Positions 1 to 12,560 of a stretch of 64,000 bases of DNA are shown here, in pieces. Source of the stretch: Microglena sp. YARC (taxonomy: Eukaryota; Chlorophyta; Chlorophyceae; Chlamydomonadales; Chlamydomonadaceae); assembly GCA_022414725.1 (NCBI GenBank), contig CM039462.1, positions 59,740,001-59,804,000 of the forward strand. The letters run 5' to 3'. Numbering within the stretch: position 1 is the stretch's first letter; the number at the start of each line of letters is the position of its first letter. The position numbers and the translations under genes are program-made. Below the pieces are notes generated by a model. It ran no database searches, had not been told where the DNA came from, and worked only from the letters and a program-made list of their open reading frames with translations.

Positions 1-1560
1 GGGGGTGGGGAGTGTGGTGGAATTGGATGGTGACGAGGTTAAGAGGGAGCTGGTGTTGATGAGAGAGGAGGAAGGCATTGAGGGGGGGGATGCTTTGACA
101 CAGCCCTGCTGCCTCCAGGGGAAGTTTGTATTGGGTGGGGGTGGGGGGGGGTGGGGGGGTGGGGGAGAGTGAGGTTGAAGTGGATGATGATGATGTAAAG
201 GATGTTGATGGGAGAGGAGGCGGACATTAAGGGGGATGAAGCGTTGACACAGCCCTCCTGACACCAGGTAGGTTTTGGTAGGGTGGTGGGGATGGTTAGG
301 GGGTGGGGTGGGGGGTGGGTGGGGGTTGTGTGGGGGGGGAGAGTGAGGTTGAAGTGGGTGATGATGAGGTGAAGAGGGCACTGGTGATGATGGGAGAGGA
401 GAAAGACGTTGAAGGGGGGGGGGGGATGCGTTGACACAGCCCCTGCTGCCTCCAGGATAGGTTTGGGTTACGTTGGTTGGGTGAGTGGTGGTGGGGGTGG
501 AGGTTGGAATGGTTGGGTGGTCACGCTTTCACACAGCCCCTGCTTATATCTAGTTGTATTTGGTTTAGGTGGTTGGGATGGTTGGGTGGTGACGCTTTGA
601 CCCAGCCCCTGCTGACACCTGAGGGGGTTTGGTTGGGGTGGTTGGGTGGTTGGACGGTTGGGTGGTGACGCTTTGACACAGCCCCTGCTGGCACCTAGTT
701 ATATTTGGTTGGGGTGGTTGGGGTGAAGGTTGGGGTGGTTGGACGGTTGGGTGGTGACGCTTTGACACAGCCCCCGCTGACACCTAGTTATATTTGGTTG
801 GGGTGGTTGGGGTGAAGGTTGGGGTGGTTGGACGGTTGGGTGGTGACGCTTTGACACAGCCCCCGCTGACACCTAGTTATATTTGGTTGGGTGGTTGGGG
901 TGAAGGTTGGGGTGGTTGGACGGTTGGGTGGTGACGCTTTGACACAGCCCCCGCTGACACCTAGTTATATTTGGTTGGGGTGGTTGGGGTGAAGGTTGGG
1001 GTGGTTGGACGGTTGGGTGGTGACGCTTTGACACAGCCCCCGCTGACACCTAGTTATATTTGGTTGGGGTGGTTGGGGTGAAGGTTGGGGTGGTTGGACG
1101 GTTGGACGGTTGGGTGGTGACACTTTGAGACAGCCCCTGCTGACACCTAATTATATGTGGTTGGGGTGGTTGGGGTGGTTGGACGGTTGGGTGGTGACGC
1201 TTGGAGACAGCCCTTGCTGACAACTAGTTAAATTTTGGTTGGGGTGGTTGGGGTGAAGGTTGGGGTGTTTGGGGTGGTTATACGGTTGGGTGGTGACGCT
1301 TTGACACAGCCCCTTCTGACACCTATTATATTTGATTGGGGTGGTTGGATGGTTGCGTGGTGACGCTTTGAGACAGCCCCTGCTGACATCTGGGTAGGTT
1401 TGGGTGGGGTGTTTTGGTGGTTCAGGTTTTTGGATGGTGACGCTTTGACGCAGCCCCTGCTGACACCTGGGTGGGTTTGGTTGGGGTGGTTGGGGTAGTT
1501 GCGGGTTGGGTGGTGACGCTTTGGGTGGGTGGTGGTTAGGGTTGGGGGGTGCATGGGATG
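1..1560 (+). repeat. Minisatellite with ~89-bp unit and exon-end-like core
   Basis: About 15 units, most regular from 660 to 1110 at a period near 89 bp. Each keeps the core GACGCTTTGACACAGCCCC, followed by TGCTGACACCT and then a G/T-rich stretch (GGTTGGGGTGGTTGG). Earlier units (near 85, 235, 425) are further apart and more diverged. Several cores run into a donor-like GTAGGT or GTGGGT, for example near 271 and 1391. This is the shape of the exon-donor arrays seen in the identified genes of this window, so the array may descend from a plus-strand exon end that lies outside or near the window edge. The core translates in more than one frame and I do not recognise it. Confidence 0.85.
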
Positions 1561-1689
1561 GGGATGGGCACCAAACACTTGAGGAGCTAACTTATTGAAA
1601 TCTACCATGGACTAATCCACTGCAGGCAACATGCTCACGCTGTGGACCTCCCAGCTACCTCTAGGGCACATAAGTGATTGTCAGCCAAC

Positions 1690-1726
<37 letters not shown>

Positions 1727-1776
1727 ATAATAATAATAATAATTATTATTAATATTATTATTATTATCATTAGTAT
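1690..1776. repeat. (TTA/TAA)n microsatellite
   Basis: Roughly 85 bp of TTATTA switching to TAATAA, so the two halves are partly self-complementary. No coding content. Confidence 0.9.
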
Positions 1777-1777
1777 T

Positions 1778-1960
1778 ATATATCGAGGGGGGGGGCAAAA
1801 CAAAGTCTGCCCCCCTGCCCAAATGTGTAGAGCTTGTACAGAGGATGGAGAATCTGGTCTTATTTATTTTTTTGGCCCAGTAGGTAGAAAGTTATGGGCC
1901 TCCAAAGTTTGGGGGGGGGGGGGGGGGGGGGGGAGGGGGGGGGGGGGCGGTGAAGGGAAA
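1778..1960 (+). repeat. Dispersed repeat copy with poly-G tail
   Basis: Begins with CGAGGGGGGGG and ends with the phrase ATGGGCCTCCAAAGTTT before a run of G. The same order of motifs occurs at 43511-43700, and a fragment (ACTGGCCTCCAAG) occurs near 2835. This indicates a dispersed family of about 180 bp. No termini or target duplications could be defined. Confidence 0.55.
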
Positions 1961-2082
1961 AACTAGAATTTAAGAAAAAAATAGTTACTTTTCAAGATTA
2001 TTTCTCATAGCCCACAGAATGACATGGGAGTGGAACTGGGGTGTTCCTCTACTAAAGACCAGTCTCTATTGGTGCTACTAGG

Positions 2083-2305
2083 GCTCCCCCCCCCCCCCCC
2101 CCCCCCTCCACACACACATACACACACCACCACCCATACCCCCCCCCCCACCACCACCACCACCAACACCAACAACAAGCACCAGCACCTCCCCCCCACA
2201 CACACACATCCCCCCCCACCACCACCACCACACACCACCACAAGCACAACCCCCCCCCACACACACAAACGCACCCCATCCCCCACCCCACCACCCACAC
2301 TCCCA
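2083..2305 (+). repeat. Poly-C / CA-rich low-complexity tract
   Basis: Runs of C alternate with CACACA and CCACCA. Open frames on both strands here are composition artefacts. From 2306 to 3100 I see no gene I can support: there is another poly-C/CA tract at 2527-2575 and (TGTC)n near 2980. A short stretch at 2396-2453 ends at a donor-like GTGAGC after a C/CA-rich tract and could be an exon, but I do not recognise its product. Confidence 0.85.
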
Positions 2306-3099
2306 CACATCTGCTGATCATACCACTAGACCAAACTACACTTCCACTAGAAGCCCCAAACTACACTCGCACCTAAAGCACCCACTCTATAGCACCATGG
2401 CATGGCATGAAGTCAGGGGGAATCATGCTCACCACTCTCATTGCTGCTGCCATGGTGAGCGTGCTGCCCTTGAGAGCATTTGCAAGCGAGCAAAAGGTGT
2501 AGTTTCGTGCAGCCTGTCGGCATGACCCCCCCCCCCCCCCCCCCCCCCCCAAAACACACACACACACAGACACACAAAAAAACAAAATTCGTCTATACCG
2601 AGTTGGAAATGAAGAAATAGAATACTTACATGAGGCCCTGACTCTCATGTAACATTGGTGGTGATGATGGCACTTTGTCCGCGTGCCCACAAACTGATTG
2701 TATTGTCTAATTTGCTTTTTCTTGCTCCACATATGGCGCATGGTTATGGGAGTAGCACCAGTAGATGGGCATTTTCAAGCTATACAAAATGCACCCTACT
2801 TTTACCCCATAATTATTTTTGTGGGGGGGAGATACTGGCCTCCAAGTGGGTTCCGGAGCCATGGGTGGGTGGGTGGGTGGGTGGTAAACTCAGCCCTCTG
2901 TAGGAAAAAAGGGCATGGGGTATGAGGATTTTATTTCTGCCCTCCCCTCGATATACATATATAGCTCAGCATCTGTCTGGTTGTCTGTCTGTCTGTCTGT
3001 CTGTATTAATGTATTAATCTATCAATGAATTTATGTATTTATTATCAATGTATTTATGTATGCTGCAAGGGACCACTCATCTCTGTTAGGCTCACGTTT

Positions 3100-6000
3100 G
3101 CATTTATGTATGTATGTATGTATGTATGTATGTACTAGTACATTGCCCGTGTGGCCGGTGGCCACCCCCAAACCACCCAGGTCCTTTAGTCTGCTCAGGG
3201 TTACAGGAGGGGTCAGGCCCTTGTATGTCCCCCCCCTATCACCCACCCCTCTCCCCCTGCACATGCACTCAGTCAAGTCATTTCCCCCTTTGCAGCTAAA
3301 AATATGTAATGCATGCCCTCTTCCCTTCCGTAATGCATCCCCCCCCTGCCCCCCGGGCCTGCACGATCCCCTACTTTTCCCCAATTATTTCTGCCCCCCA
3401 TCCCAATTGCCACACCCTCTCTTTCGCCCCCCTGCCCTCACACCTTCCAGCCATCTCCCCCTTGCGCAACCCCCTCCCGGGCACCCACATACACCTCTCT
3501 CCCTTCCTCTTCCCCTTCACTTAAGCTGTGGCCCCCACCCCTATAACACACGCATACCAATGCATCCCACCCCCAGCTAGACCAAAAGTATCCCTTCTTT
3601 CCCGGACCTCTCCTGCCCTCACCCACCCGCATCACGACAACACTCTTTCTCCCCCCCCCACCGTTCCTTTCCCCAACCACGAAACGCACGCACACTTTTC
3701 CTCTCTCACCCCTACCTTCGTACACTTAACTCCAGCTGCGGGCTGTAACCGTGCAGAAAGTTAGGCTGCGAACAACGGCTCTCAGGTTCCGAATTTACGA
3801 TGACGTCAAGACTACGGGTTCTTCTCGTGCAGTTGTTGAGTTTGAAAAACTTCGAGTTACACATGGCATCCGGTCAAATCTCTGCTGCAGCCAAAAATCG
3901 CGGCGCCGTGCTTAAAGAATCGTCAATACAATGAAAAGAGATTGCTGTGATGAGATGGGTGTTGCAGGCACGAGCATGGGATAGTGATGAAGAATTCGAA
4001 TTGCTCGAAGTTGTTTGCGACTAAACTGCCAAGCATCACAAATGCGATGCTTGAGCTTCAGCCATGCAGCCTGCCGGGCAGCTTGAACTTCAGCTGCGCA
4101 GCCTGCCTTGCCGCATTTCTAGCACGAGCTCCTGCATCGCAGCTTGCCGGGCAGCATCAAAGCTTCAGCCTGCGCAGCCTGCTTTAAGCATTAGCAGCCT
4201 GACTGCGGAAAAAGATGGATGCTTTTATCGACACAAAATGGACGCAGCTCTGTCAAAGTTTTGAAATGTTGAGTGTTGGCTGAGAGGTGGGTGGGAAGTC
4301 GGCCGCGAACGAAAATCCGAAAGCCAGTAAGCGCCAGCAGACGAACCGAAAGCCAGCCAGCGCTATCTCGACGATGTTTACATATATAGATGTATGTATG
4401 TATGTATGTATGTATGTATGTATGTATGTATGTACTAGTACGGTAGCCTGTGTGGCCCGTGGCCACTCCCCACCCCCACCCCCACCAGGCCATGGGTCCT
4501 AGTCTGGTCTGGGTTACATAACGGGTAACACCCTTGTTTGCCCCCCCCCCCCCCCGCCCCCCCCTCTCCTTACACACAGTCAAGAAATCAGCCATCTTAG
4601 CCCTTGCTGGACGCTCCCCTGCCCCCCCCCCCCCCCCCCCCCTACGCACACACACACCTCTTCTCCCTAACTATTCCCCTTACTGCTTCAGGTGTGGCCT
4701 CCACTTGTCATACACACATACCATCCCCCACTCCCGCCCAATCCTGACTCTCCCTACCTGCTCACACCCACCATATCCACACGCACTCTCTTTCTCCCAC
4801 CTTACCAGCCCTCGCCTTCCCCAACCACCAGAACACGCACACACAATCTTCTTCTCCCTACCTCTTACCCTTCACTTCACCCTGTGGGATTCAATCGTGC
4901 AGAAAGAGGGACCCGCTGTGCGTCAAACCTACCAACATTGCGAACGCTCAGATTCCGATCGCCCCGAGAACACCGGACCGGTGCAATTGCATGGCTACAA
5001 ACCTGCAGCTTCGTCTTCTCGTACAGTGCCCCCAGTCGATATTCGTCAACTCAGAACAGCAAAAATCGCAGCAACGTACTTCATATTCTATACGAGAAAA
5101 GAGCTTGCAAAGATGGATGAGCGTGGCAAGGCGTGAGAGTGTCCAGGGGGCGAATGGCCATGGCGAGATCTGAACAAAGGAATTAATCGCAACTGGATGC
5201 CAATCACTACGAATGTGATGCGATGGCATGGCAAAGTTTCGCATGCGTGAGATGAATGGTGGCAACGCTCGCAGACGGAGAAAAAAAGCATCACTATCTG
5301 AAGGTCTGGCTTGATTATGATGCCTGACATAATCCTCAGGCTGGCAGCATAGTCTTAACGCCTGGAATTGGTTAGCAACTTCGTGTTCCTCCTCAGGCAC
5401 GGTAGCTCGTTCCTGACTCCTTGCGAGATTACCAGCATGACGTAGCTCCTCGGATCGGGCAGCGCGGACATCACGTTGACGCTTGTTGGCTATTTCCCTG
5501 TCTTCCTTGCTCTGGCAAGCTCGCTTTGAGCGCTGGCTGGCGGTGTTGCGGGCCCTCCTGTCCATTAGGACAGTTGCCATGCATCATGGTCGGCATTATC
5601 GCGTGAAGAAGCAATGAACTTGAAACGATTATTCTGAGCGCCATACAAAGCTTGGGTCAGCAGATGACCTCCGAGGAGAGGATCTTCTGGATCTAAATTG
5701 CTTGCAGTCATAGTATGGGAGGCAAATGTGGGGATGAAATGAGCGCGCGCGCTTAGCTTTGCGCATCTGCAGTTTCGGTATTTGAAAATTTCGCTGGGCG
5801 GGGTGTTGTGAGTTGGGTTTGACGGAAAGTCGGTTGCAAGTCGGTTACACTTTGCACGCCCATGGCACGTGGGTACGCGATGATGACACCACCACGACCA
5901 CCACGACCACGACCACGACCATGATTTCTTTATATATATAGATGTATGTACTAGTACATTGCCCGTGTGGCCGAGGCCACCCGCCACCCCTCCCACCCAT

Positions 6001-9000
6001 ACAAACCTGCATAAGGGCAATTTAGGCTCATTCTTTCTTCACAAAACCTGATGACATTTGTATACATGAAATTACCGGTGTGAGCATGAATATCTTTTGC
6101 ATTTTTCATCACACAAAAACTGGAGGCATGTATAGCATAATGCCTCTTGTCACCCCTCCACGCCCCCTTGCACACACGTCACTCCTTCCCTTAGTCCTCC
6201 TCCCCTCTTTCTTTGCCCCTCCCTCTCGCATCTTCATGCCTCCTTCCTATGTTCTGTTTCAAACCCCCCTCCCTTACTTCCCATCCACCCTATCCCCTCT
6301 TCCAACCATCCCCCCACCCCCCCCCCCACCCACACACACCCACACACACACATCGTCCCCTGCCCCCATCTCTCTCTCCTCCCCTGCCCACCCCCAAGGC
6401 CCAAAACCCACAAAACAAACACACTCATCAGTCTTCCTCTTCTCCCTACGCTCCCTACCCTGCCACTTTAGCTGCGAGGTTTGATCGGGAAGAGACTAAG
6501 GGGGACCAAAAGGCAGACCTGTGGGTGATTTAACCAAGCGGATCCAATCCACCGACTTGCAAACGATTGAAGCCCGGCGCGAGAAAAACTGGCTCGCGCC
6601 GCATTACGACTTGCCTGCAGCATCCTCTTTACATGCCATTGGGCGGGGATGTGTTCTGTTTGACCTCAAAATACTCATTCAGCCAACTCTGCCCTCTGCC
6701 CTCGGTACAGCATACTGCGTGGGACATGTTTCCTGATTCTATGGCATGAATCTTCGACTTCCGTCCGGTCAACACCTGCTGAATCAAAAATCGCAGCGTC
6801 GTGCTTAACGATCATCGATACAATGAAAAGAGATTGCGTAGACTAGGATGAGCGGTCCAAGTGCGAGAAATGGCGGAAGAAGGAAATGGCTGCTCGCATC
6901 CACTGGATGCCAACCGTAACACAGTTGATGCGCAGACATGGTGAAAGTGCGCATACGTGAAATGAATGGTGGCTATGCTCGCAGGCGGAGAAAAGAAGCA
7001 TGGTGTCTGATGGTGTTATAAAGAAATGGCGATGGTGGAATCGTGGAAATTATTGTTAGCCCTTCCTCTCTTGCTCTGGCAAGCTCACTTTGAGCGCTGG
7101 CTGGCGGTGTTGTGCGGCCTCATGTCCATTAGGACCGTTGGCACGCATCATGGAGCACGAGCAGAAGACCGCATCGACAAGTTTGCTGTCTGTATTCGTC
7201 GCCTTCTGCCTAAATCTTGTTGATTGTGTGCATGCATGCATCGAGTAGCAAAAGATTGTAGACAATGAGTCTGAGCGCCATACTTGGTCTACAGTGGCTC
7301 TCAGATTGACTGCGGAAGAAAATTGATCGCTTCGCATTCATCTGCTTTGTCAGTTCGAAAATTGGGAATGCGGAAGGAGATTTATGGCTTTGCATTCATC
7401 TGCTCTTTCTTCCAAAATCTGTGTAGGGACTGAAGTGGGGAGATGGGAGATACGCTATTACTAACCCGCGAATTCAGCCGATAGCCAGGGTGGGTAGTTG
7501 GGTAATTCGCTATTAATTAAGTTGAAAGCCAGCTAGCGCCAGGTCGGAAATGAAAAGTTTGCAAACTTTTCTCAGAAATCCATGTATGTCTACATATATA
7601 TAGATGTATGTATGTATGTATGTATGTATGTATCTATGTATGTATGTATGTGTGTGTGTGTATGTATGTATGTATGTATGTATGTATGTATGTATGTACT
7701 AGTACGGTAGCCCGTGTGGCCGGTGGCCACACCAACCCTCCCTCTCCCCCCGCACTCTCAGACGCACACCTCTTCTATCTACCTTTTCCCCTTCTGCTTA
7801 AGCTGTGGCCTCCCCCCCTGTCATACACGTATTCCATCCCCCCCACCACCCCCCCCCACACACACACCCCCACCCACATACAGACCGACAGCATCCTCCA
7901 CTTCCCCCGGCCTCTTCCTACCCAATCCACACACACTCTCTTTCTCTCACCTTCTCCCCCAAAAGCCTCCCTTCCCCCAACCACCAACACGCACACACAC
8001 TCTCCTCCCTACTTCGTACCCTTCACTCCGGCTGCAGGATTTAATCTTGCAGAAAGAGGGGAAAGTGCAGACCAACAACTTGGGAACGCTCAGATCCCGA
8101 TCACCCGTAGAACACCCGACCAGTGTAATTCCAAAGCTACAAACTTGCAGTTTCATCTTCTCGTGCAGTGCGCCAGTTGATACTCTGTCAACTCTTGGAA
8201 CAGCACAAATCGTATTTCACGATATTCTATACAACGAAAAGAGCTTTCAGATAAGGGATGAGAGGTGCAAGCGCGAGATTGTGCAGAGGGACGGAATGGC
8301 CGTGGCAATCTGAGCAAAGTCGAATTAATCGCAACAACCAGCCAACCATGACGAAGGCGATGCGATGGCATGGCGAAATTGCGCATGCGTGAGATGAACG
8401 GTGGCAACGCTCGCAGGCGGAGAAAAAAAGCATGACGATCTGAGGGTCTGGCTTGATTATGAGTCTGGCGTAACTCCTGAGGTCGGAAAGCAAAGTCTTC
8501 ACGCCTGGCTTGGTTAAGAGCAGCTTAGCAGCGTCGCGTTCATCCTGAGGCATGGGATCGCGTTGTTCACGTCCGGCTTGATTATGAGCATGGCGTAACT
8601 CCTGGGGTTCGGCAGCGTGGGCATCACGTCGACTCTTGTTGGCTCTTCCCGGCTCTGTCCAGTTCTTCCTTGCTCATTCAAGCTCGCTTTGAGCGCTGGC
8701 TGGCGATGTTGCGGGCCCTCCTGTCCATTAGGACCGTTGGCATGCAACATGGTGGCATGCTCCGTGAAGAAGCAATGAACTGAAACGATTATTCTGAGCG
8801 CCATGCAAAGCGAGGGTCAGCAGATGACCTCCGAGGAGAGGATCTTCTGGATCTAAATTGCTTGCAGTCATAGTATGGGAGGCAAAGCAAAAGTGGGGAC
8901 GAAATGAGCGCGCGCGCTTAGCTTTGCGCATCTGCAGTTTCGGTATCTGAAAATTTCGCTGGGCGGGGTGTTGCGAGTTGGGTTTGACGGAAAGTCGGTT

Positions 9001-10745
9001 GCAAGTCGGTTACACTTCGCACGTCCATGGCACGTGGGTACGCGATGATGACACCACCACGACCACGACCATGATTTCTTTATATATATAGATGTATGTA
9101 TGTATGTATGTATGTATGTATGTATGTATGTATGTATGTATGTATGTACTAGTACATCGCCCGTGTGGCCAGAGGCCACCCGCCACCCCCACCCCCAGGT
9201 CCTGGGTCCTGTTCTGGCCTGGGTTACATACGTGCAACGCCCTTGATCGTTCATCCTCCCTGCCCCCCCCCCCTTACTCACATGCACACAGTCAAGATAT
9301 TTCCCCCTTTGCAAAATATCAAACACATACCACTTCCTTTCCCTACTATAAATATACCCCCCCACTCCCAGCCCCCAGGACCTACATGATCCATGTTTTC
9401 CCCCTAAATCTTCCTGCCCCCCATCCCCACCCCTTTGACACACACTATGTTTAACCCCCTTGCACCCCACCGAACCCCCAGTCATCTCCACACCACCCAA
9501 ATATACCCCCCTACCCACCAGCCATCTCCACACTACCCAAATGCCCCCTTCCCCCCTCCACCCCATCTACACTCTTTCTCTTTCTCCCCCCTCCCTCACC
9601 CCAGTCATTTCCACCCATGGTGGGCCACCCTCGATCCTCCCCCCCACCCTCTCTTTCCCGAACCACCGGCACGCATGCGTTATCCCATTCTCCCTACCTC
9701 ATCCCTTCCACTCCAGCTGTGGGCCTAGATCATGCAGAAGTACGAAGTGGATAAAGAGCAGGCTGCGGATCCAACCTGCCAATAGCTTGCAAAAGCCGAA
9801 CCTGCTGAGAATACCGGGCGTGCGCAATCACACAGCGACATGCCTGCAGCTTCTTCTTGGCGCGTAACATAGTTGGGTCTGCAGCTGTTGTTTTGACCAG
9901 GAAATTTCAGCCAGTCCTGAATCGCAACATGCTAAGCAACCGATGTATCAATGCTTGAAACAATGAAAAGAGATTTGATGAGGGGTGCAAGGGCCATATC
10001 GCTTAGGGTAGGCAATGCCAGTGGAGGTCTCAAGAAATGCAAAATCTTGCAATAATTGCCTGCCGACCAGGCAATGCGATGGCATGACGTTGGTGGAGAG
10101 GATGATAACACATCAATCGCGAATTGCGCGGGGCAGCCTGCCAGGTTCACGTCTTGTCTGATTATTAGCCTGGCGTTGATTTTCAGGGCTTGGCTGCATG
10201 AGCTTTGCGCCTGGCCTGGTTGTAAGCTGCGCGCTGCTGTGGGTTGGCAGCATCTGATGAACGACGACACTGGTTTTCATGGCCCCTTTCCTCGCCGGTC
10301 TGAAGAGCTCGCTGTGCGCGCTGACTGGCTGCGTTCGCTGCTCTTCTGCTCTTCTTCATATGTGCTCAAGTTCGCGTAGAAGCAACAAAGTATAGAAGGA
10401 GGGAAGGATGGAAATTTTTTGAAGCATGATGTGGAACGAAGAAAGAGACGGAAATGGGCTGGAGTTTGAAAGTTGCTCGAGTTTCTGCGAAGTTAGTGCG
10501 AAAAAGTTGCTCGAGTTGCTGCGAAGTTGCTCTGCGGTAGTAAATTTTTGAACCCTGGCAGGAGTCCGTGTACAGCCTGCCCGCGTATATCAGTAAATCG
10601 GCTTGGCATACCACGTGGAACTGCCAGGAAATTCGTACAGTCTGGTTTCGTCCGGGGGACCCGCCCCCCTACACACCAACCAACGAACGAACAAAAATTT
10701 CGCGAACTATTCACAGAAATCCATGGATGTCTACATATATGTAGA
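3100..10745 (+). repeat. Five ~1.3-1.7-kb tandem units delimited by (TATG)n TACTAGTAC
   Basis: Units start near 3100, 4380, 5935, 7592 and 9080. Each opens with a (TATG)n tract and TACTAGTAC, then the phrase GCCCGTGTGGCC, then 300-600 bp of C-rich sequence with CA runs. A mixed-sequence body follows that includes CAATGAAAAGAGATT or a variant, and some units share CGCTTTGAGCGCTGGCTGG. Units near 5600-5930 and 8690-9070 are nearly identical over their last 300 bp. The unit ends just before the next (TATG)n tract, so the arrangement is head-to-tail. No open frame is conserved across units. It could be a long-unit satellite or a tandemly amplified non-autonomous element. Confidence 0.75.
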
Positions 10746-10779
10746 TGTACGTATGTATGTAAGGTACAGTCCAGGGCCA

Positions 10780-10990
10780 ACAAGTTCGATGCAGCGTCGC
10801 CTGCGACGCTAAAAATGGCGGAGAGTGATCGCGAGGGAGCGACGTGGCAACGGAAGCGAGTTAGTTACGAGACCGTTGGCTGACGTGTCGGGCTTCATCA
10901 CGGTCAGACGGATGGATGGATGGATGGATGGACGGACATATGGGTAACACTGGGGGCTCCCGCCCACCAGAAGGGGGGGCTCCGCCAAAA
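10780..10990 (+). mobile_element. Short interspersed element, copy 1 (ACAAGTTCG...CTCCGCCAAAA)
   Basis: Starts ACAAGTTCGATGC, contains GTCGCCTGCGACGC and ATGGCGGAGAGTGATCGCG, and ends GGGGGGGCTCCGCCAAAA. It matches 22769-22993 on the same strand and 27282-27506 on the opposite strand. It appears inserted into another repeat motif: the left flank GTCCAGGGCCA and right flank AGGCTTAAGGGACTTG are halves of a phrase found intact elsewhere (reverse complement at 31762-31807). There is no long terminal repeat and no coding frame I trust. It is probably a non-autonomous element. Confidence 0.7.
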
Positions 10991-11059
10991 AGGCTTAAGG
11001 GACTTGCTACACTTTAGTTTATAGTGATTATTTAATTCTACGATAATAATTTACGGGGG

Positions 11060-11173
11060 GGAGTATTTTTCTTTTTTGAAGCCCCCCCTCAAGAGCAACT
11101 GCTCAGACCGGGAGTCCACCAAGGGTAGCAGTGTGGTGAGGTGGGTAGGGGTGGTGGCTGGGTGGGTATTAGT

Positions 11174-11204
<31 letters not shown>

Positions 11205-11540
11205 GGGGGGGGGTGGGGCGCGGGGGGGGGGGGGGGGGGGGGGTAGACATATAATCTCACAGGCATTGTTGGTCGTGGGTCAGCACGGCATACATCGCAG
11301 CAACCAGCGGCGGCATCCAGGGGGTTGCATACTGTGGTTTGGGTGGGTGGGTGGTGGCATGTGTGTGCGGGTGTGCATTGATTACGGCATACATCGCGGC
11401 ACATACACTCTCACAGACATTGTTGGTCTCAGGTCAGCATCTCCCACCGACCTTCGGATGCCCATACATGCTTCCTGTTATAAAAATTGATGGTAGGCAG
11501 GCTGTGCTGCTGTCCTGTCTTGGCAATGATTTGCTGAGTT
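11060..11540 (+). repeat. G-rich tracts and a short duplicated segment
   Basis: GT and poly-G runs fill 11164-11245. A segment around ACAGGCATTGTTGGTC (from about 11257) is partly repeated near 11416 as ACAGACATTGTTGGTC, and GGCATACATCGC occurs in both copies. The duplicated piece begins right after an acceptor-like CACAG, so it may be another exon-end duplication. I do not recognise a product. Confidence 0.5.
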
Positions 11541-11554
11541 TATGTTACGAGCCC

Positions 11555-11557
11555 TCT

Positions 11558-11636
<79 letters not shown>
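11555..11636. repeat. (TC)n microsatellite
   Basis: About 80 bp of uninterrupted TC lies directly upstream of the likely acceptor at 11651, where it could serve as a polypyrimidine tract on the plus strand. Confidence 0.95.
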
Positions 11637-11638
<2 letters not shown>

Positions 11639-11651
11639 GGGTGCCTAGTAG

Positions 11652-11758
11652 GCACTGCCTACTTCCTCTGGACCCGCTGGGCTTGCCACTGAGGATCTTC
11701 ATGTCCTGGACTTCACTGACCCTGACAAGCCAAGATGGCACCGTGTGCTTGTTCAAAG
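11652..11758 (+). CDS. Possible kelch-type exon of an unidentified gene
   Basis: The frame starting just after TAG at 11649-11651 gives 35 codons plus two bases and ends at a clean donor (CAAAG followed by GTAGTG). The translation includes EDLHVLDFTDPDKPRWHRV, which resembles the ND-x-x-x-LD...W strand of a kelch repeat. The exon sits after a TC-rich acceptor tract and about 800 bp before an acidic terminal exon on the same strand, so the two may belong to one gene. Only one motif is visible, no glycine doublet of a full kelch blade is seen, and the remaining exons were not found. The identification is therefore tentative. Confidence 0.45.
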
Positions 11759-11763
11759 GTAGT

Positions 11764-11878
11764 GGGAAGCTAGCCCGGGGTTTGCCAGCCCGAGGGTAAG
11801 CGGTTAACCCTCAACCCTAAACCGCTTAACCCCCACCCCCGGGCTGGCTAACCTAGGGCTAGCTTCCCCCTACCCTGT
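11764..11878. repeat. Long imperfect inverted repeat (hairpin)
   Basis: The left arm (11764-11805) begins GGGAAGCTAGCCC and ends TAAGCGGTT. The right arm (11820-11878) is its near reverse complement, AACCGCTTAA...GGGCTAGCTTCCC. Both arms share CCAGCCCG/CGGGCTGG in the middle. The short loop contains CCCTCAACCCTAA. It could be a foldback element or part of an intron. Confidence 0.85.
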
Positions 11879-11929
11879 TCAGGGGGCGGGGCCTAGTGCA
11901 CGCTATGCACACACCCTGAGCCTGGTTGC

Positions 11930-12545
11930 TGCTTGTGAGTGAGGGGGTGAGTGAGTGAGTGAGTGAGTAAGTGGGTAAGTGAGTGAGTGAGTGAGCGAAT
12001 GAAACAATATTTTAGAACATCATGTCCCTTCACACATCATGGCACATCATGGCTACCATGGACTTACACACATACCATACGCATTAGTCAGTGAATGAAT
12101 TAATAAAACAATACTGGAGAAAATCTTGTCCCTTTACACATCATGGTACATCATGGCACATCATGGCACATCATGGCCACCACGGCCACCATGGACATGC
12201 AGACTCAGGTACGACATTTTTTTATTTTGACACAGAAGATTTTCGTCTCGAAGGGTGGGTCTCCCCTCTCTTACATGCATCTGACATGCACCTTTACACA
12301 TACAGGCACATCATGGCCACCATGGACACACACACTCAAATGCAACGTGCAAAAATCCTTGGTGTCGCTGGTTTGTGTCCGGAGACCCACCTCCTGGCGT
12401 GAAGTTCCTTTCACAACAAATGCACCTTGCCACACACAGGGACACAATGGCCACCATGATTGTTAATTAGTGAATGAATTAATGGTACAAGATTGAAGAA
12501 CATCATGTCCCTTGACTCATACAGGCACATCATGGCCACCATGGA
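11930..12545 (+). repeat. Tandem CATCATGGCC / (GAGT)n repeats
   Basis: (GTGA)n at about 11936-11995 is followed by several units carrying ACATCATGGCACATCATGG, GGCCACCATGGAC and GAATGAATTAAT, spaced 100-230 bp. The last unit runs into the acceptor (GCACGCACAG) of the acidic exon at 12561. The units probably derive from that acceptor region. The open frames here are rich in His and Met from the repeat and look non-coding. Confidence 0.6.
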
Positions 12546-12560
12546 CATCCGCACGCACAG

